This document shows positions 26,868 through 34,058 of a DNA stretch of 49,499 bases, piece by piece. Made by a program: the position numbers and the translations under genes. The notes under the pieces were generated by a model, which had not been told where the DNA came from, did no database searches, and saw only the letters and a list, made by a program, of their open reading frames with translations. Origin of the DNA: Virgibacillus sp. LDC-1 (GTDB taxonomy: Bacteria > Bacillota > Bacilli > Bacillales > Amphibacillaceae); contig NZ_JARUVL010000019.1 of assembly GCF_030137545.1 (NCBI RefSeq), positions 1-49,499 on the forward strand. Reading direction: 5' to 3'. Every line of letters begins with the position of its first letter. Position 1 is the stretch's first letter.

Positions 26868-27569
26868 ATGGGACGACAAGTAAAGGGATTATTATACTTT
26901 TTTACAGCAGATAGTATGCGCACATTAGCCATTTTCTGGGGTATCCTATCAGGTACATTACTGCTTAATCTCGTTATTGCTTATTTTTTAGTTGATGTAA
27001 CGGATACGAGGATGCTCTTCATTATCCCATTTGGAACGTATATTTTCTGCGCTATTTTTGGCTTTGTTACCGTTAAACAATGTATTCCATTTGCAATAAA
27101 AATGGGGGCAACTCGAAAAAATATCTATGCTTCCATTGGTATCTTTTTTCTTCTTCTTGCGATTTTCAAAGCAGTGCTATCTAGTACGATGCAAAGTGTG
27201 CTGATGTTCCTTATTGACTTGTTCCAAATTAAAACATTTTCACTCGTGCATCCGGCAGCACTTTTACAAGACACATGGCTGACTCGAATTGTATTAGATG
27301 CATCGATGATGGTTCTCATTTTGACGATAATGTTTTTTGTTGGCTTAATCTTTTATCGTTTTGGCTTATTAGGTGGCGGTGTATTTTCTGGGGTTATCGT
27401 GATTGTAATGCTACTAGGTCTAGCTAAAGGAACGATTTTTGATGTGGCAACCCAGCTCTATAAAAATATAGACATGACTTTGTTTTATCAAATTAGCTTC
27501 ATTGCCTTCCTTTTATATGTATGTACATGGATATTTATACGTAAAATTACAGTCCATGGGGCAAAATAA
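26868..27569 (+). CDS. Membrane protein, likely permease partner of the YtrB-like ATPase
   Basis: A 233-residue hydrophobic protein with six predicted helices. No solute-binding or EAA motif is seen, as expected for ABC-2-type exporters. Translation starts 2 bp after the ATPase stop. It is the last gene of the gntR-ATPase-permease operon, before a hairpin terminator. Role assigned from context and topology only. Confidence 0.72.
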   Translation: MGRQVKGLLYFFTADSMRTLAIFWGILSGTLLLNLVIAYFLVDVTDTRMLFIIPFGTYIFCAIFGFVTVKQCIPFAIKMGATRKNIYASIGIFFLLLAIFKAVLSSTMQSVLMFLIDLFQIKTFSLVHPAALLQDTWLTRIVLDASMMVLILTIMFFVGLIFYRFGLLGGGVFSGVIVIVMLLGLAKGTIFDVATQLYKNIDMTLFYQISFIAFLLYVCTWIFIRKITVHGAK

Positions 27570-27575
27570 AAGCAA

Positions 27576-27603
27576 GTCCCCGACAAGAAGCGTGCCGGGG
27601 ACA
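27576..27603. terminator. Bidirectional terminator between the two ABC operons
   Basis: Arms GTCCCCGACA / TGCCGGGGAC with a 7-nt loop between converging operons. Confidence 0.8.
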
Positions 27604-27608
27604 ACATA

Positions 27609-28385
27609 TTAGTTTGCCATTTCCTTTGTTTTAAACGTATAGACAGATGCAATTAACAATACAAGTGAAATGACAACTGTTATAAGTGATGTGATTGCCA
27701 AGTCTCGTGTTACTTCGTGAATCAGGAGTAGCTCATGAATATGGCTAGCTAAGTTGTTTGGACTCCATGTAAGATAGGTGCCAAAAATCTTTGTAATAAG
27801 GCTCATTGCCATAATGGTTGTAATCGTCATAAAAGCGACTAAGCCAGGCGATTTAAAAAGGGTGTTAAAAAATATCGATAAGGTTACGACTAATGTGAGC
27901 CATAGTCCATAAAAGAAAACGACCTGCAACATGGCTACAAATGATAGCTCACCAAAAAGAAGATTAACATAGTACCAGCTTCCAAGCATCCCAACAAATA
28001 ATCCAATCCAGACGAGAAGCAAAAGTGCCGTCCATTTTGCAGTAATATAATTCACATGGCGTACAGGCTTCACTAGTAGTAGCTCCAGAACACCAGATTT
28101 ACGTTCATTGGCGATTACTCCCATTGACATAAGCACGATGACGAGAACTCCGAGGCTACTTAGTTGCGCAATACTCATCATTATTGCTTCGTTTGCTGTT
28201 GGTGTAGGCATTTCAAACACGGCACCTTCAGGTAGTCCACCAACAGATTCAATGATTTGTGGCATGAAGTAGGTGGAGATCGGGTCCATGATAGATAAAA
28301 GCACGAGCACTAATGGCACCCAAATCCACTTGAAATTACGCCAGTTTTCGAGTAATTCCTTTTCAAATAGAGACATCCATTGCAT
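27609..28385 (-). CDS. ABC-2 type permease, YxlG-like
   Basis: A 258-residue membrane protein with six helices. It has the ABC-2 N-terminal FEKELLENWRNFKW element and a first extracellular loop after helix 1. GVIANERKSGVLELLLVKPV is the classic coupling motif of this family. Its ATG overlaps the ATPase stop by one base (TAATG), so translation is coupled. With the ATPase and the small PLDc_N protein upstream, the trio mirrors B. subtilis yxlE-yxlF-yxlG. Last gene of the operon starting at the GntR gene (31065). Substrate unknown. Confidence 0.85.
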   Translation of the reverse strand: MQWMSLFEKELLENWRNFKWIWVPLVLVLLSIMDPISTYFMPQIIESVGGLPEGAVFEMPTPTANEAIMMSIAQLSSLGVLVIVLMSMGVIANERKSGVLELLLVKPVRHVNYITAKWTALLLLVWIGLFVGMLGSWYYVNLLFGELSFVAMLQVVFFYGLWLTLVVTLSIFFNTLFKSPGLVAFMTITTIMAMSLITKIFGTYLTWSPNNLASHIHELLLIHEVTRDLAITSLITVVISLVLLIASVYTFKTKEMAN

Positions 28386-29293
28386 TATTGCTTCACCGCC
28401 TTCATAAACATTTCTTCGAGCGTCACTTGATTAATAGAAAAGCTTGTTAATGGCCAGTTGTGCTGAGAAGAAAGAGCTAAGATTTGCTTACGTGCTTCTT
28501 CTATATCTTGGGAATGAACATGTAGAATGTTTCGTTCGATATAGCTATCTTCTATGGCTGATAATGCATTAATTTTTTCTTGATAGACTTTCATATTATT
28601 TGTAAATGTAAGCTCCATTTTTGAGGTTTGATATTTTTGTCTTACATTATCGATCGAGCCTGCTTCAATAATTTTTCCCTTATTTAACAAGAGAAGCTCA
28701 TCACTTACTTCGCTAGCATCGGATAAAATATGCGTGGAGAATAGAATGGTCATCTCTTGTTTTAATTCTTCCAATAATGTAAGTACGTCTCTACGCCCAA
28801 TTGGATCGAGAGAGGAAACAGGTTCATCGAGCATTAATAGGCGAGGGCGGTGAATAATCGCTTGTGCTATGCCTAATCGCTGCTTCATTCCCCCAGAGTA
28901 TTTTCGGATATGTTGATTTTTTGCATCAGCAATGCCAACTTTTTTCAATAACTGTTCTGCACGTTTACTTGCTTCGGCTTTTGATAAATAGGCAAGCTGT
29001 CCGCTATGAACGAGAAATTCTTTGCCAGTCATCCATCCGTGGAAAACAGGGTATTGCGGAAGATAGCCGATAAAAGCTCGAATATCTTCCTCTTTTTCAT
29101 TTCCCGCAAAAGAAATTTCACCCTTGCTTGGCTTTACTAGTCCTGCTAATATGCGAAGAATCGTTGTTTTCCCTGCTCCGTTTGGACCAATTAAGGCGAT
29201 GCATTTCCCAGGCTCAAATTGGAAGCTAACGCTATCTACTGCGGTATTTTTTTCATAGACTTTTTTCAGGTTTCGAACAGTTAGCAAAGCCAT
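28385..29293 (-). CDS. ABC transporter ATP-binding protein, YxlF-like
   Basis: A 302-residue ATPase of the DrrA/CcmA-type exporter group. Walker A is ALIGPNGAGKTTILRIL, the signature is RKYSGGMKQRLGIAQAI, Walker B is LLMLDEPVSSLDP and the H-loop is FSTHILSD. About 80 C-terminal residues form the regulatory extension common in DrrA-like proteins. ATG 29293 follows AAGGAGACAAC and abuts the stop of the PLDc_N gene. Works with the YxlG-like permease. Confidence 0.92.
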   Translation of the reverse strand: MALLTVRNLKKVYEKNTAVDSVSFQFEPGKCIALIGPNGAGKTTILRILAGLVKPSKGEISFAGNEKEEDIRAFIGYLPQYPVFHGWMTGKEFLVHSGQLAYLSKAEASKRAEQLLKKVGIADAKNQHIRKYSGGMKQRLGIAQAIIHRPRLLMLDEPVSSLDPIGRRDVLTLLEELKQEMTILFSTHILSDASEVSDELLLLNKGKIIEAGSIDNVRQKYQTSKMELTFTNNMKVYQEKINALSAIEDSYIERNILHVHSQDIEEARKQILALSSQHNWPLTSFSINQVTLEEMFMKAVKQ

Positions 29294-29494
29294 TTATCGT
29301 TGTCTCCTTCCAATTACGAAATAAAAGATTGGACCAATCGTATTGAGAAAAATGATGACGAAGAGCCATAGCCATCGAGATCCGTTCGTTTCTTTTGTGC
29401 GAAACCAATCAATAAGCGCTACGATCATTAAGATTCCTTGTATCACGATAAAGGGGGCAATTATTCCCCAGTTTATCTCTTGTAAAACGTCCAT
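29294..29494 (-). CDS. Small PLDc_N-domain membrane protein, YxlE-like
   Basis: A 66-residue protein with two membrane helices and the PLDc_N (phospholipase D-nuclease N-terminal) pattern: WLWLFVIIFLNTIGPIFYFVIGRR. It has no catalytic domain. ATG 29494 follows GAGGAGGG. In B. subtilis the equivalent YxlE sits in the sigY operon beside the YxlF/YxlG ABC pump, where it is thought to help restrain SigY. Here no sigma factor is present, so its role must differ or be accessory to the pump. Confidence 0.8.
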   Translation of the reverse strand: MDVLQEINWGIIAPFIVIQGILMIVALIDWFRTKETNGSRWLWLFVIIFLNTIGPIFYFVIGRRQR

Positions 29495-29551
29495 GTTTTT
29501 CCCTCCTCAGAAGTCTGTTTTTACTTTGTGTTTTCATCCAGACAGCAGAAA

Positions 29552-30658
29552 TCAACCTAAAATAAGTGGAATCCCGATTGCTAAACCAATAATGACAAGC
29601 AGAAAAATCCATGATAACGGATGTGCCCAATTATTTGTCCAGCCAACACCAAATCGTTTTTCTAAAAAGATAGCTGGATCATTTCGATTAAAGTAAAAGA
29701 TTCCTAACTTCCAGTATCGGTCATCATCCCGGTCGATAATTTCGCCAGCATTATCCTTTCCTTGTACCTTTAACCTACTACCACCTTGACCTGTTGTAAT
29801 GGAAAGAATAATCGCTCCGATTGTAATTCCAATTGATATGGCGAGGGGAAGTACAAGCATCAATGTTGTATTTACTGGGTAGAACAAAGACAATTGAATG
29901 AATGCAAATAAAAGTGCCATTGCGGTTCCAGTTATAATAATAAATAGGGACCAACGACGACGAAATATAATGTTTTGTATGACCGAGCTTTCTGTATTTA
30001 CAGCACTTACTTGTTGTTTTGCTTTGGCAATAATGGTATTGATAAAAATAAATAGCAGTGTTAAATAGACTTGCATAATAGGCATAAGAAATGCGGAACG
30101 ATATGATTTTTCAGACCAGTTTGTAACCTCGCCAGAAAAGTCGTATTGCATAGGGATGCGAGCAGGTAGCTTATCATAATTAATAAGTGTCCAGGCAGCC
30201 GTTAATAAGGCAATGATAAAGGAAATGCTAAACCAAAGGTTCGAATAGGTTAGCTTTTGATCGCGAAATTTCGTATCCATGACAACAAGCTGTGACCGCT
30301 CGGACCAGGCTTTATTTTCTGCTTTCAATTGTTTCATCTCACGGTGAAATCGAATATAAAGGACGAAGCTAACGAGCAGGTAAATAGAAATCGCCCCACC
30401 TAGGATAAGGCTAATCACATTTTCATCTTGCCACACGCTTCCTGATAGCAGGATAGAAATCGTAATAATGACACTCAATATCCCTGTTTGGAGAACATAT
30501 TTTTTACGCATTTGTTGTAGCTTTGGTTGGTGATATACGGATGCAGGAATGGAGACACCAAAGCTTTCCGTTTTTCTCGTCCAATAAGGAACGAACATTG
30601 TTGCAATAAAACACGGAATTAATATGACGATAATTAAAATTAATAGAAGCGAATTCAT
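29552..30658 (-). CDS. DUF1648/DUF5808 membrane protein
   Basis: A 368-residue polytopic protein with about eight helices. The central YDKLPARIPMQYDFSGEVTN block is the DUF1648 signature also found in the SdpI immunity family. The C-terminal DDDRYWKLGIFYFNRNDP and FGVGWTNNW block fits DUF5808. ATG 30658 overlaps the GntR stop (TAATG), so the two are coupled. The GntR-plus-DUF1648 pairing recurs in Bacilli in my recollection. A role in sensing or resisting a membrane-active peptide is possible but unproven. Confidence 0.75.
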   Translation of the reverse strand: MNSLLLILIIVILIPCFIATMFVPYWTRKTESFGVSIPASVYHQPKLQQMRKKYVLQTGILSVIITISILLSGSVWQDENVISLILGGAISIYLLVSFVLYIRFHREMKQLKAENKAWSERSQLVVMDTKFRDQKLTYSNLWFSISFIIALLTAAWTLINYDKLPARIPMQYDFSGEVTNWSEKSYRSAFLMPIMQVYLTLLFIFINTIIAKAKQQVSAVNTESSVIQNIIFRRRWSLFIIITGTAMALLFAFIQLSLFYPVNTTLMLVLPLAISIGITIGAIILSITTGQGGSRLKVQGKDNAGEIIDRDDDRYWKLGIFYFNRNDPAIFLEKRFGVGWTNNWAHPLSWIFLLVIIGLAIGIPLILG

Positions 30659-31065
30659 TATTCCTCACCCTCTTTATGTTGATATTCATAAAATAGCTCA
30701 CTACAAAGCTCCAGAAATGAAGCTTTATCAACCCCGCGACAAATCGCTTCCGCAATAATCGGATGAAGCGTCGCATGAAGCTTTTGGTAGTATGCTTTAT
30801 CTGCCATAGCGACACCATCTGGATGGATAACAACACCCTTTTGACGATGAATTAATATAAAACCTTCTTGTTTCAGCTGCTGATAGGCTTTGTTGACGGT
30901 GTGAAGATTAATGCCAAGATCAGCGGCAAATGAACGAACAGAAGGCAGTGCCTCTCCAGGCGTAAGTTCATTTCGAGCTATTCCAGCAATGATTTGATGT
31001 TTAAGCTGTGTGTAGATTGGTTCTTCTGATTCTAAATCAAGCTTTATATACACACCTGATTCCAC
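30658..31065 (-). CDS. GntR-family transcriptional regulator, YtrA-like
   Basis: A 135-residue winged-helix repressor: EPIYTQLKHQIIAGIARNEL, GEALPSVRSFAADLGIN and HTVNKAYQQLKQEGFI, then a short effector/dimerisation tail. First gene of a five-gene operon: GntR, DUF1648/5808, PLDc_N, ATPase, permease. A perfect 8-7-8 palindrome overlaps its promoter and is the likely self-operator. Start ATG 31065 follows GGAAGTGG. The inducer is unknown. Confidence 0.88.
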   Translation of the reverse strand: MESGVYIKLDLESEEPIYTQLKHQIIAGIARNELTPGEALPSVRSFAADLGINLHTVNKAYQQLKQEGFILIHRQKGVVIHPDGVAMADKAYYQKLHATLHPIIAEAICRGVDKASFLELCSELFYEYQHKEGEE

Positions 31066-31084
31066 TTCCTTTTTATTGTTTTAT

Positions 31085-31107
31085 CTGTTATATATATAGT
31101 ATAACAG
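31085..31107. promoter_or_regulatory. Perfect palindrome at the promoter of the five-gene GntR operon
   Basis: Arms CTGTTATA (31085-31092) and TATAACAG (31100-31107) with a 7-nt centre. On the minus strand a TTGACG -35 lies upstream (near 31120) and TATACT/TACTAT -10 elements lie inside the palindrome. This is ideal repressor geometry. Confidence 0.7.
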
Positions 31108-31146
31108 GTGGAACAAAACGTCAATTACATGTTAAAAACCCATTAT

Positions 31147-31190
31147 AAAAGCATGCCCAAATGCGTGGATTTGAACATGCTTTTGTATTT
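31147..31190. terminator. Hairpin terminator downstream of the SMR genes
   Basis: Arms AAAAGCATG / CATGCTTTT with a 20-nt loop. The A-run on the plus strand gives a T-run for minus-strand transcripts leaving the SMR pair. Confidence 0.6.
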
Positions 31191-31252
31191 TATCTCGTTT
31201 TTGTGATATGTGTTGTTCCTATATATTATTACTTTATGGCAAGCGAAGTATA

Positions 31253-31567
31253 TTAATGAAGGATTTTTAAGCCAACTGCGCCAGTAATAATGCATAATAA
31301 AAAGAAGATTCGTTTCCAGCTTGTTGATTCTTTGAAAAAGATCATTCCCATCAATACAGCGCCAGCTGCACCAAGACCTGTCCAAATGGCATAGGCGGTT
31401 CCAAGGGGGATTTCTTGCATTGCCATGGATAAAAAAACAAATCCAACACCAAAGGGAAGAATGACAAACAACAGTCTTTGGAACGTTTTTCGTTGAAGAT
31501 AATAGTTAATCCCGATGACACCAAAAATTTCTCCAAAGCTTGCAATAATAAGATAAATCCAAGCCAC
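31253..31567 (-). CDS. Small multidrug resistance (SMR) efflux subunit, second of a pair
   Basis: A 104-residue, four-helix protein of the EmrE/SugE family. The essential membrane Glu is in helix 1 (IASFGEIFGVIGINY). Helix 3 carries PLGTAYAIWTGLGAAGAVLMG. It sits directly behind another SMR gene (1 bp gap), like the heterodimeric pairs YkkCD or EbrAB, which export guanidinium or cationic drugs. It resembles YkkD most as I recall it, but no guanidine riboswitch is visible upstream. Heterodimer formation is inferred. Confidence 0.85.
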   Translation of the reverse strand: MAWIYLIIASFGEIFGVIGINYYLQRKTFQRLLFVILPFGVGFVFLSMAMQEIPLGTAYAIWTGLGAAGAVLMGMIFFKESTSWKRIFFLLCIITGAVGLKILH

Positions 31568-31568
31568 A

Positions 31569-31922
31569 TTATTCCGCTCCCTTATACGTGTGTACGTGTT
31601 TTTCAGACGTTTCGTTATCTGATGTTAGCTTAATACCTATTACCCCGACAATAATTAATCCGACGAACAAAAGTTGTTTGATAGAAAGTGCTGCTCCAAA
31701 AAAAGACGCGTCAACGATAACAATTCCCGCTGCTCCCGCTCCTGTAAAGACAGCATAAACGGTCCCAGATGGCAGTTTTTCACATGCCTTAATGATAAAA
31801 TAAAAGCTACATATAATCATAATGATTGTACCTAGCCACTCCACGATAGAATTAGAATAACGTAATCCAATTACCCAAAATATTTCTACAATCGCTGCGA
31901 ATAGAACATAACTCCAAGCCAT
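31569..31922 (-). CDS. Small multidrug resistance (SMR) efflux subunit, first of a pair
   Basis: A 117-residue SMR protein with four helices and a longer C-terminal tail (about 15 residues, Glu/His/Lys-rich). The key Glu is in AAIVEIFWVIGLRYS and the helix-3 motif is LPSGTVYAVFTGAGAAGIVI. ATG 31922 has AGAAAGGAG in front. Unequal partners with opposite membrane bias are typical of dual-gene SMR pumps. The XRE regulator upstream on the same strand may control the pair. Confidence 0.85.
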   Translation of the reverse strand: MAWSYVLFAAIVEIFWVIGLRYSNSIVEWLGTIIMIICSFYFIIKACEKLPSGTVYAVFTGAGAAGIVIVDASFFGAALSIKQLLFVGLIIVGVIGIKLTSDNETSEKHVHTYKGAE

Positions 31923-32048
31923 TGTATATCTCCTTTCTAATTAGAAACCGAAAGATAGTCGATTTTTCTTATAGTGTAGCACATCATGTAGGAGAAGTAG
32001 TTTTTTCTGTTTGCTCTTGAACTACGATCCCGTAGCTTACGTTAATGT

Positions 32049-32102
32049 AAAAAAGAAAAAATCGATATCCTGTGGAGTTTTGCTCCTTCATTAGATATCG
32101 AT
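32049..32102 (-). terminator. Terminator of the XRE regulator gene
   Basis: Arms ATCGATATC / GATATCGAT enclose a smaller GGAG/CTCC stem. On the minus strand the hairpin is followed by TTTTTTCTTTTTT. Confidence 0.7.
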
Positions 32103-32158
32103 AGTCATGATATTGCAAATGCTTTGAAATAGATTTATCCAGCTTTTGTTGAACAACC

Positions 32159-32575
32159 TTACAGACGTTCAAATTGATCAATGAGCTTGCCAAAAAGATC
32201 GTGGACGGCCTGTTGTTTTTTGAAAGATAAGCCTTGCAAACGATAAATTTCATTTCTGAATTGCGGATGCTGCATCAAATATTCTACTAATTCAACGACC
32301 TCTTCATCAAAAGCTTTGGATTCTGAACTGTATATTCGTTTGAAATCCTTTAGTAAGTCATCACGAAAGGAATGTCTTCCAACAAGGTGGTCTAACGTTA
32401 CATCAAATAGATCACAAAGCTTCATTAGCTTAGAAACATCTGGTGTAACTGCATTTGTCTCCCATTTAGTAACAACCGAACGAGAAATATGTAGCTTGTC
32501 AGCAAGCTCCTGCTGTGACCAATGATGCTGTTCACGCAAATATTTTATATGATATGCGAGTTTTTCTGAGCTCAT
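32159..32575 (-). CDS. XRE-family transcriptional regulator
   Basis: A 138-residue protein: HTH_3 domain at the N-terminus (IKYLREQHHWSQQELADKL, SRSVVTKWETNAVTPDV, LMKLCDLFDVTLDHLVG), then ~70 residues rich in charged helices with no known domain. ATG 32575 has only a weak GTGGGAT site. It stands between the SMR pair and a divergent unknown gene. Either could be its target. Confidence 0.82.
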   Translation of the reverse strand: MSSEKLAYHIKYLREQHHWSQQELADKLHISRSVVTKWETNAVTPDVSKLMKLCDLFDVTLDHLVGRHSFRDDLLKDFKRIYSSESKAFDEEVVELVEYLMQHPQFRNEIYRLQGLSFKKQQAVHDLFGKLIDQFERL

Positions 32576-32737
32576 GTTTATCCCACGCTTATAAAAATAT
32601 TAGATTAATTTCGTTAACGAAGCTAAATCTTCTTTCATCCTATCATTGTTCCTTTTTAATTATATGGAAAAGGTTGTTCTGTTAAGTAACATATAGTATT
32701 ATGTACGTAAACAGAACTAAAAGAGGGGAGCATTTGT

Positions 32738-33106
32738 ATGATTAGCAGTCTCATATTGTATCACCCAACGATTACGAGCTTGACCAAATGCAAAATATTA
32801 CGGGCCATGTTTTATGAGGAAAGATTTGAGATTAATGTATCAGGAAGTAATACAGTAACCATATTCGTTTGGGATGTTCCAAAAGAGGAAATATGGCAAG
32901 CAGCAGTCCAGTTTGAATCATCAAACATTAAGGTTGGCTATGGGTTTAGCGAAACGAAGAAAACGGCAGCAAAGAAAGCATGGGATACACTTTTCAAGCG
33001 TATAGCAAGAGAGCATATCTTAAACCTCAGCTTAGAAGCATCCGCAGATCGAATATTCGAATCATCCACAGACTTATACACACCACAACCAAGTGTTCAA
33101 CGGTAG
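32738..33106 (+). CDS. Hypothetical protein with a possible dsRBD-like C-terminal half
   Basis: A 122-residue protein, not recognised. ATG 32738 follows GAGGGGAG. Residues ~55-90 read VQFESSNIKVGYGFSETKK followed by AAKKAWDTLFKR. The spacing (strand, G-x-G, basic TKKTAAKKA helix ending in a hydrophobic pair) resembles the last strand and helix of double-stranded-RNA-binding domains. The usual first helix is not obvious. Its end overlaps the DnaA-box-like cluster. A real gene by coding pattern and RBS; function unknown. Confidence 0.6.
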   Translation: MISSLILYHPTITSLTKCKILRAMFYEERFEINVSGSNTVTIFVWDVPKEEIWQAAVQFESSNIKVGYGFSETKKTAAKKAWDTLFKRIAREHILNLSLEASADRIFESSTDLYTPQPSVQR

Positions 33107-33300
33107 TTACAGTATTTACCCACAATTTCCACACAAATAAATCATGGATATTCACAAGTACTTGTGAATATCTTATAGAGTAAGAATGCGCGTTTAAAAG
33201 GTTATCCCCACCCCTGTGCATAAGTGAGTGTAGCGCATAGAGAAAAGGAGCTTGATTCTGAAGCTCCTTTTCTCTATGTGTATAACAGTTATGTGCATTA
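33062..33300. promoter_or_regulatory. Dense cluster of DnaA-box-like nonamers
   Basis: Relative to TTATNCACA, nine sites lie within 239 bp with 0 or 1 mismatch. Plus strand: 33062 TCATCCACA, 33074 TTATACACA (exact), 33116 TTACCCACA, 33148 ATATTCACA, 33202 TTATCCCCA. Minus strand: 33163-33171 ATATTCACA, 33215-33223 TTATGCACA (exact), 33277-33285 TTATACACA (exact), 33292-33300 TAATGCACA. The two central sites form part of a perfect 26-bp palindrome (33147-33172). DnaA binding is inferred. Confidence 0.55.
33236..33278. terminator. Bidirectional terminator beside yfhE
   Basis: Perfect 18-bp arms; the inner half is AGAAAAGGAGCTT / AAGCTCCTTTTCT, with a 7-nt loop. Placed between the converging unknown gene and yfhE. 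Confidence 0.75.
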
Positions 33301-33426
33301 CTGTGTTCCTTTTTGAGACAGGCGGTTGTAGACATTGTTTGCTCGTTTGAATTCCTTTTGGTAAAGAACCTCTTGTGATTTAGATAGAAATTTTTCTTTT
33401 CTATCTTTTTTGGATTTATCGCGCAT
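33298..33426 (-). CDS. yfhE: YfhE-family small protein
   Basis: A 42-residue basic protein: MRDKSKKDRKEKFLSKSQEV, continuing LYQKEFKRANNVYNRLSQKG. This matches the YfhE family, whose hallmark is the SKSQEVLYQKEFK core. ATG 33426 follows GAGGG with 8-nt spacing. A longer minus-strand frame over the same DNA (to 33434) is a different reading frame and is not coding. Position next to yfhF, across the GNAT insertion, agrees with B. subtilis order. Function unknown. Confidence 0.8.
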   Translation of the reverse strand: MRDKSKKDRKEKFLSKSQEVLYQKEFKRANNVYNRLSQKGTQ

Positions 33427-33503
33427 TTGGGCATCCCTCACTTTTCAATCATAGAATTGCCCGTATCGTTGCTAAATATTCATGTTGTTAATAAAAATAT
33501 CAA

Positions 33504-34058
33504 TTAAATAACCTCTCCGTCGGCAGTAACTTCCAGCATCGAAAATTGTAAATAAGACAGATAGTGTTCTTTTGTAATTGCAAAAAGGTCATACACATCT
33601 TCCCGTTTATTTATTTTTCCATATACTTCGGGATAGATTGAATTTCCTAACGCAACATATGGTAGCTTTAAAATAGCTTTTAGTGATCGTGTATTTGTTC
33701 TACGAATTTTAATAAAAATCGTTTCTACAGCTGTGTGGTAGAATAGCTCTTCAAAAAATTGTTCTTTGGCATGTCGGTTATACCCTTTCCCAAAGTATGG
33801 CTTGCCAATCCAAGTTGCTAAAAATCCACCGTTATTTTCGATATCAAACAGATTAATCGTGCCAATTGGCTGATGATATTCATCTGTAATGGTCCGTGAA
33901 ATTAATTCACCTTGTTCCTCAGCTTCCATCGTTTGTTTTGTGATGAAATAAAATTCGTCTACATTCTCAGCTTTATGTCGGACATATGGGAAAACTTCTG
34001 GGTGCGACATGAGCTCATAAAGTGCTGGAACTTCATGGAGTTCCCGTTTTTTCAGCAT
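33504..34058 (-). CDS. GNAT-family N-acetyltransferase
   Basis: A 184-residue RimJ/RimL-type GNAT: the acceptor side starts LHEVPALYELMSHPEVFPYVR; the acetyl-CoA region is WIGKPYFGKGYNRHAKEQFF (the R/Q-x-x-G-x-G/A loop in degenerate form); then TIFIKIRRTNTRSLKAILKL. Acceptor unknown. The ribosome binding site GGGGGG lies 8 nt before ATG 34058. It sits inside a hairpin that could act as expression switch below a structured leader (34084-34218). The gene interrupts the yfhE-yfhF pairing seen in B. subtilis. Confidence 0.8.
   Translation of the reverse strand: MLKKRELHEVPALYELMSHPEVFPYVRHKAENVDEFYFITKQTMEAEEQGELISRTITDEYHQPIGTINLFDIENNGGFLATWIGKPYFGKGYNRHAKEQFFEELFYHTAVETIFIKIRRTNTRSLKAILKLPYVALGNSIYPEVYGKINKREDVYDLFAITKEHYLSYLQFSMLEVTADGEVI

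Noticed and set aside
31923-32158. Guanidine-I (ykkC) riboswitch ahead of the SMR pair
   Set aside because: None of the conserved ykkC core blocks is visible on the minus strand.
31984-32253. 89-codon minus-strand ORF overlapping the XRE gene
   Set aside because: Runs through the XRE terminator hairpin and overlaps the XRE gene in another frame; no ribosome binding site.
33027-33434. 135-codon minus-strand ORF
   Set aside because: Out of frame with yfhE, which has the family match and the properly spaced ribosome binding site.
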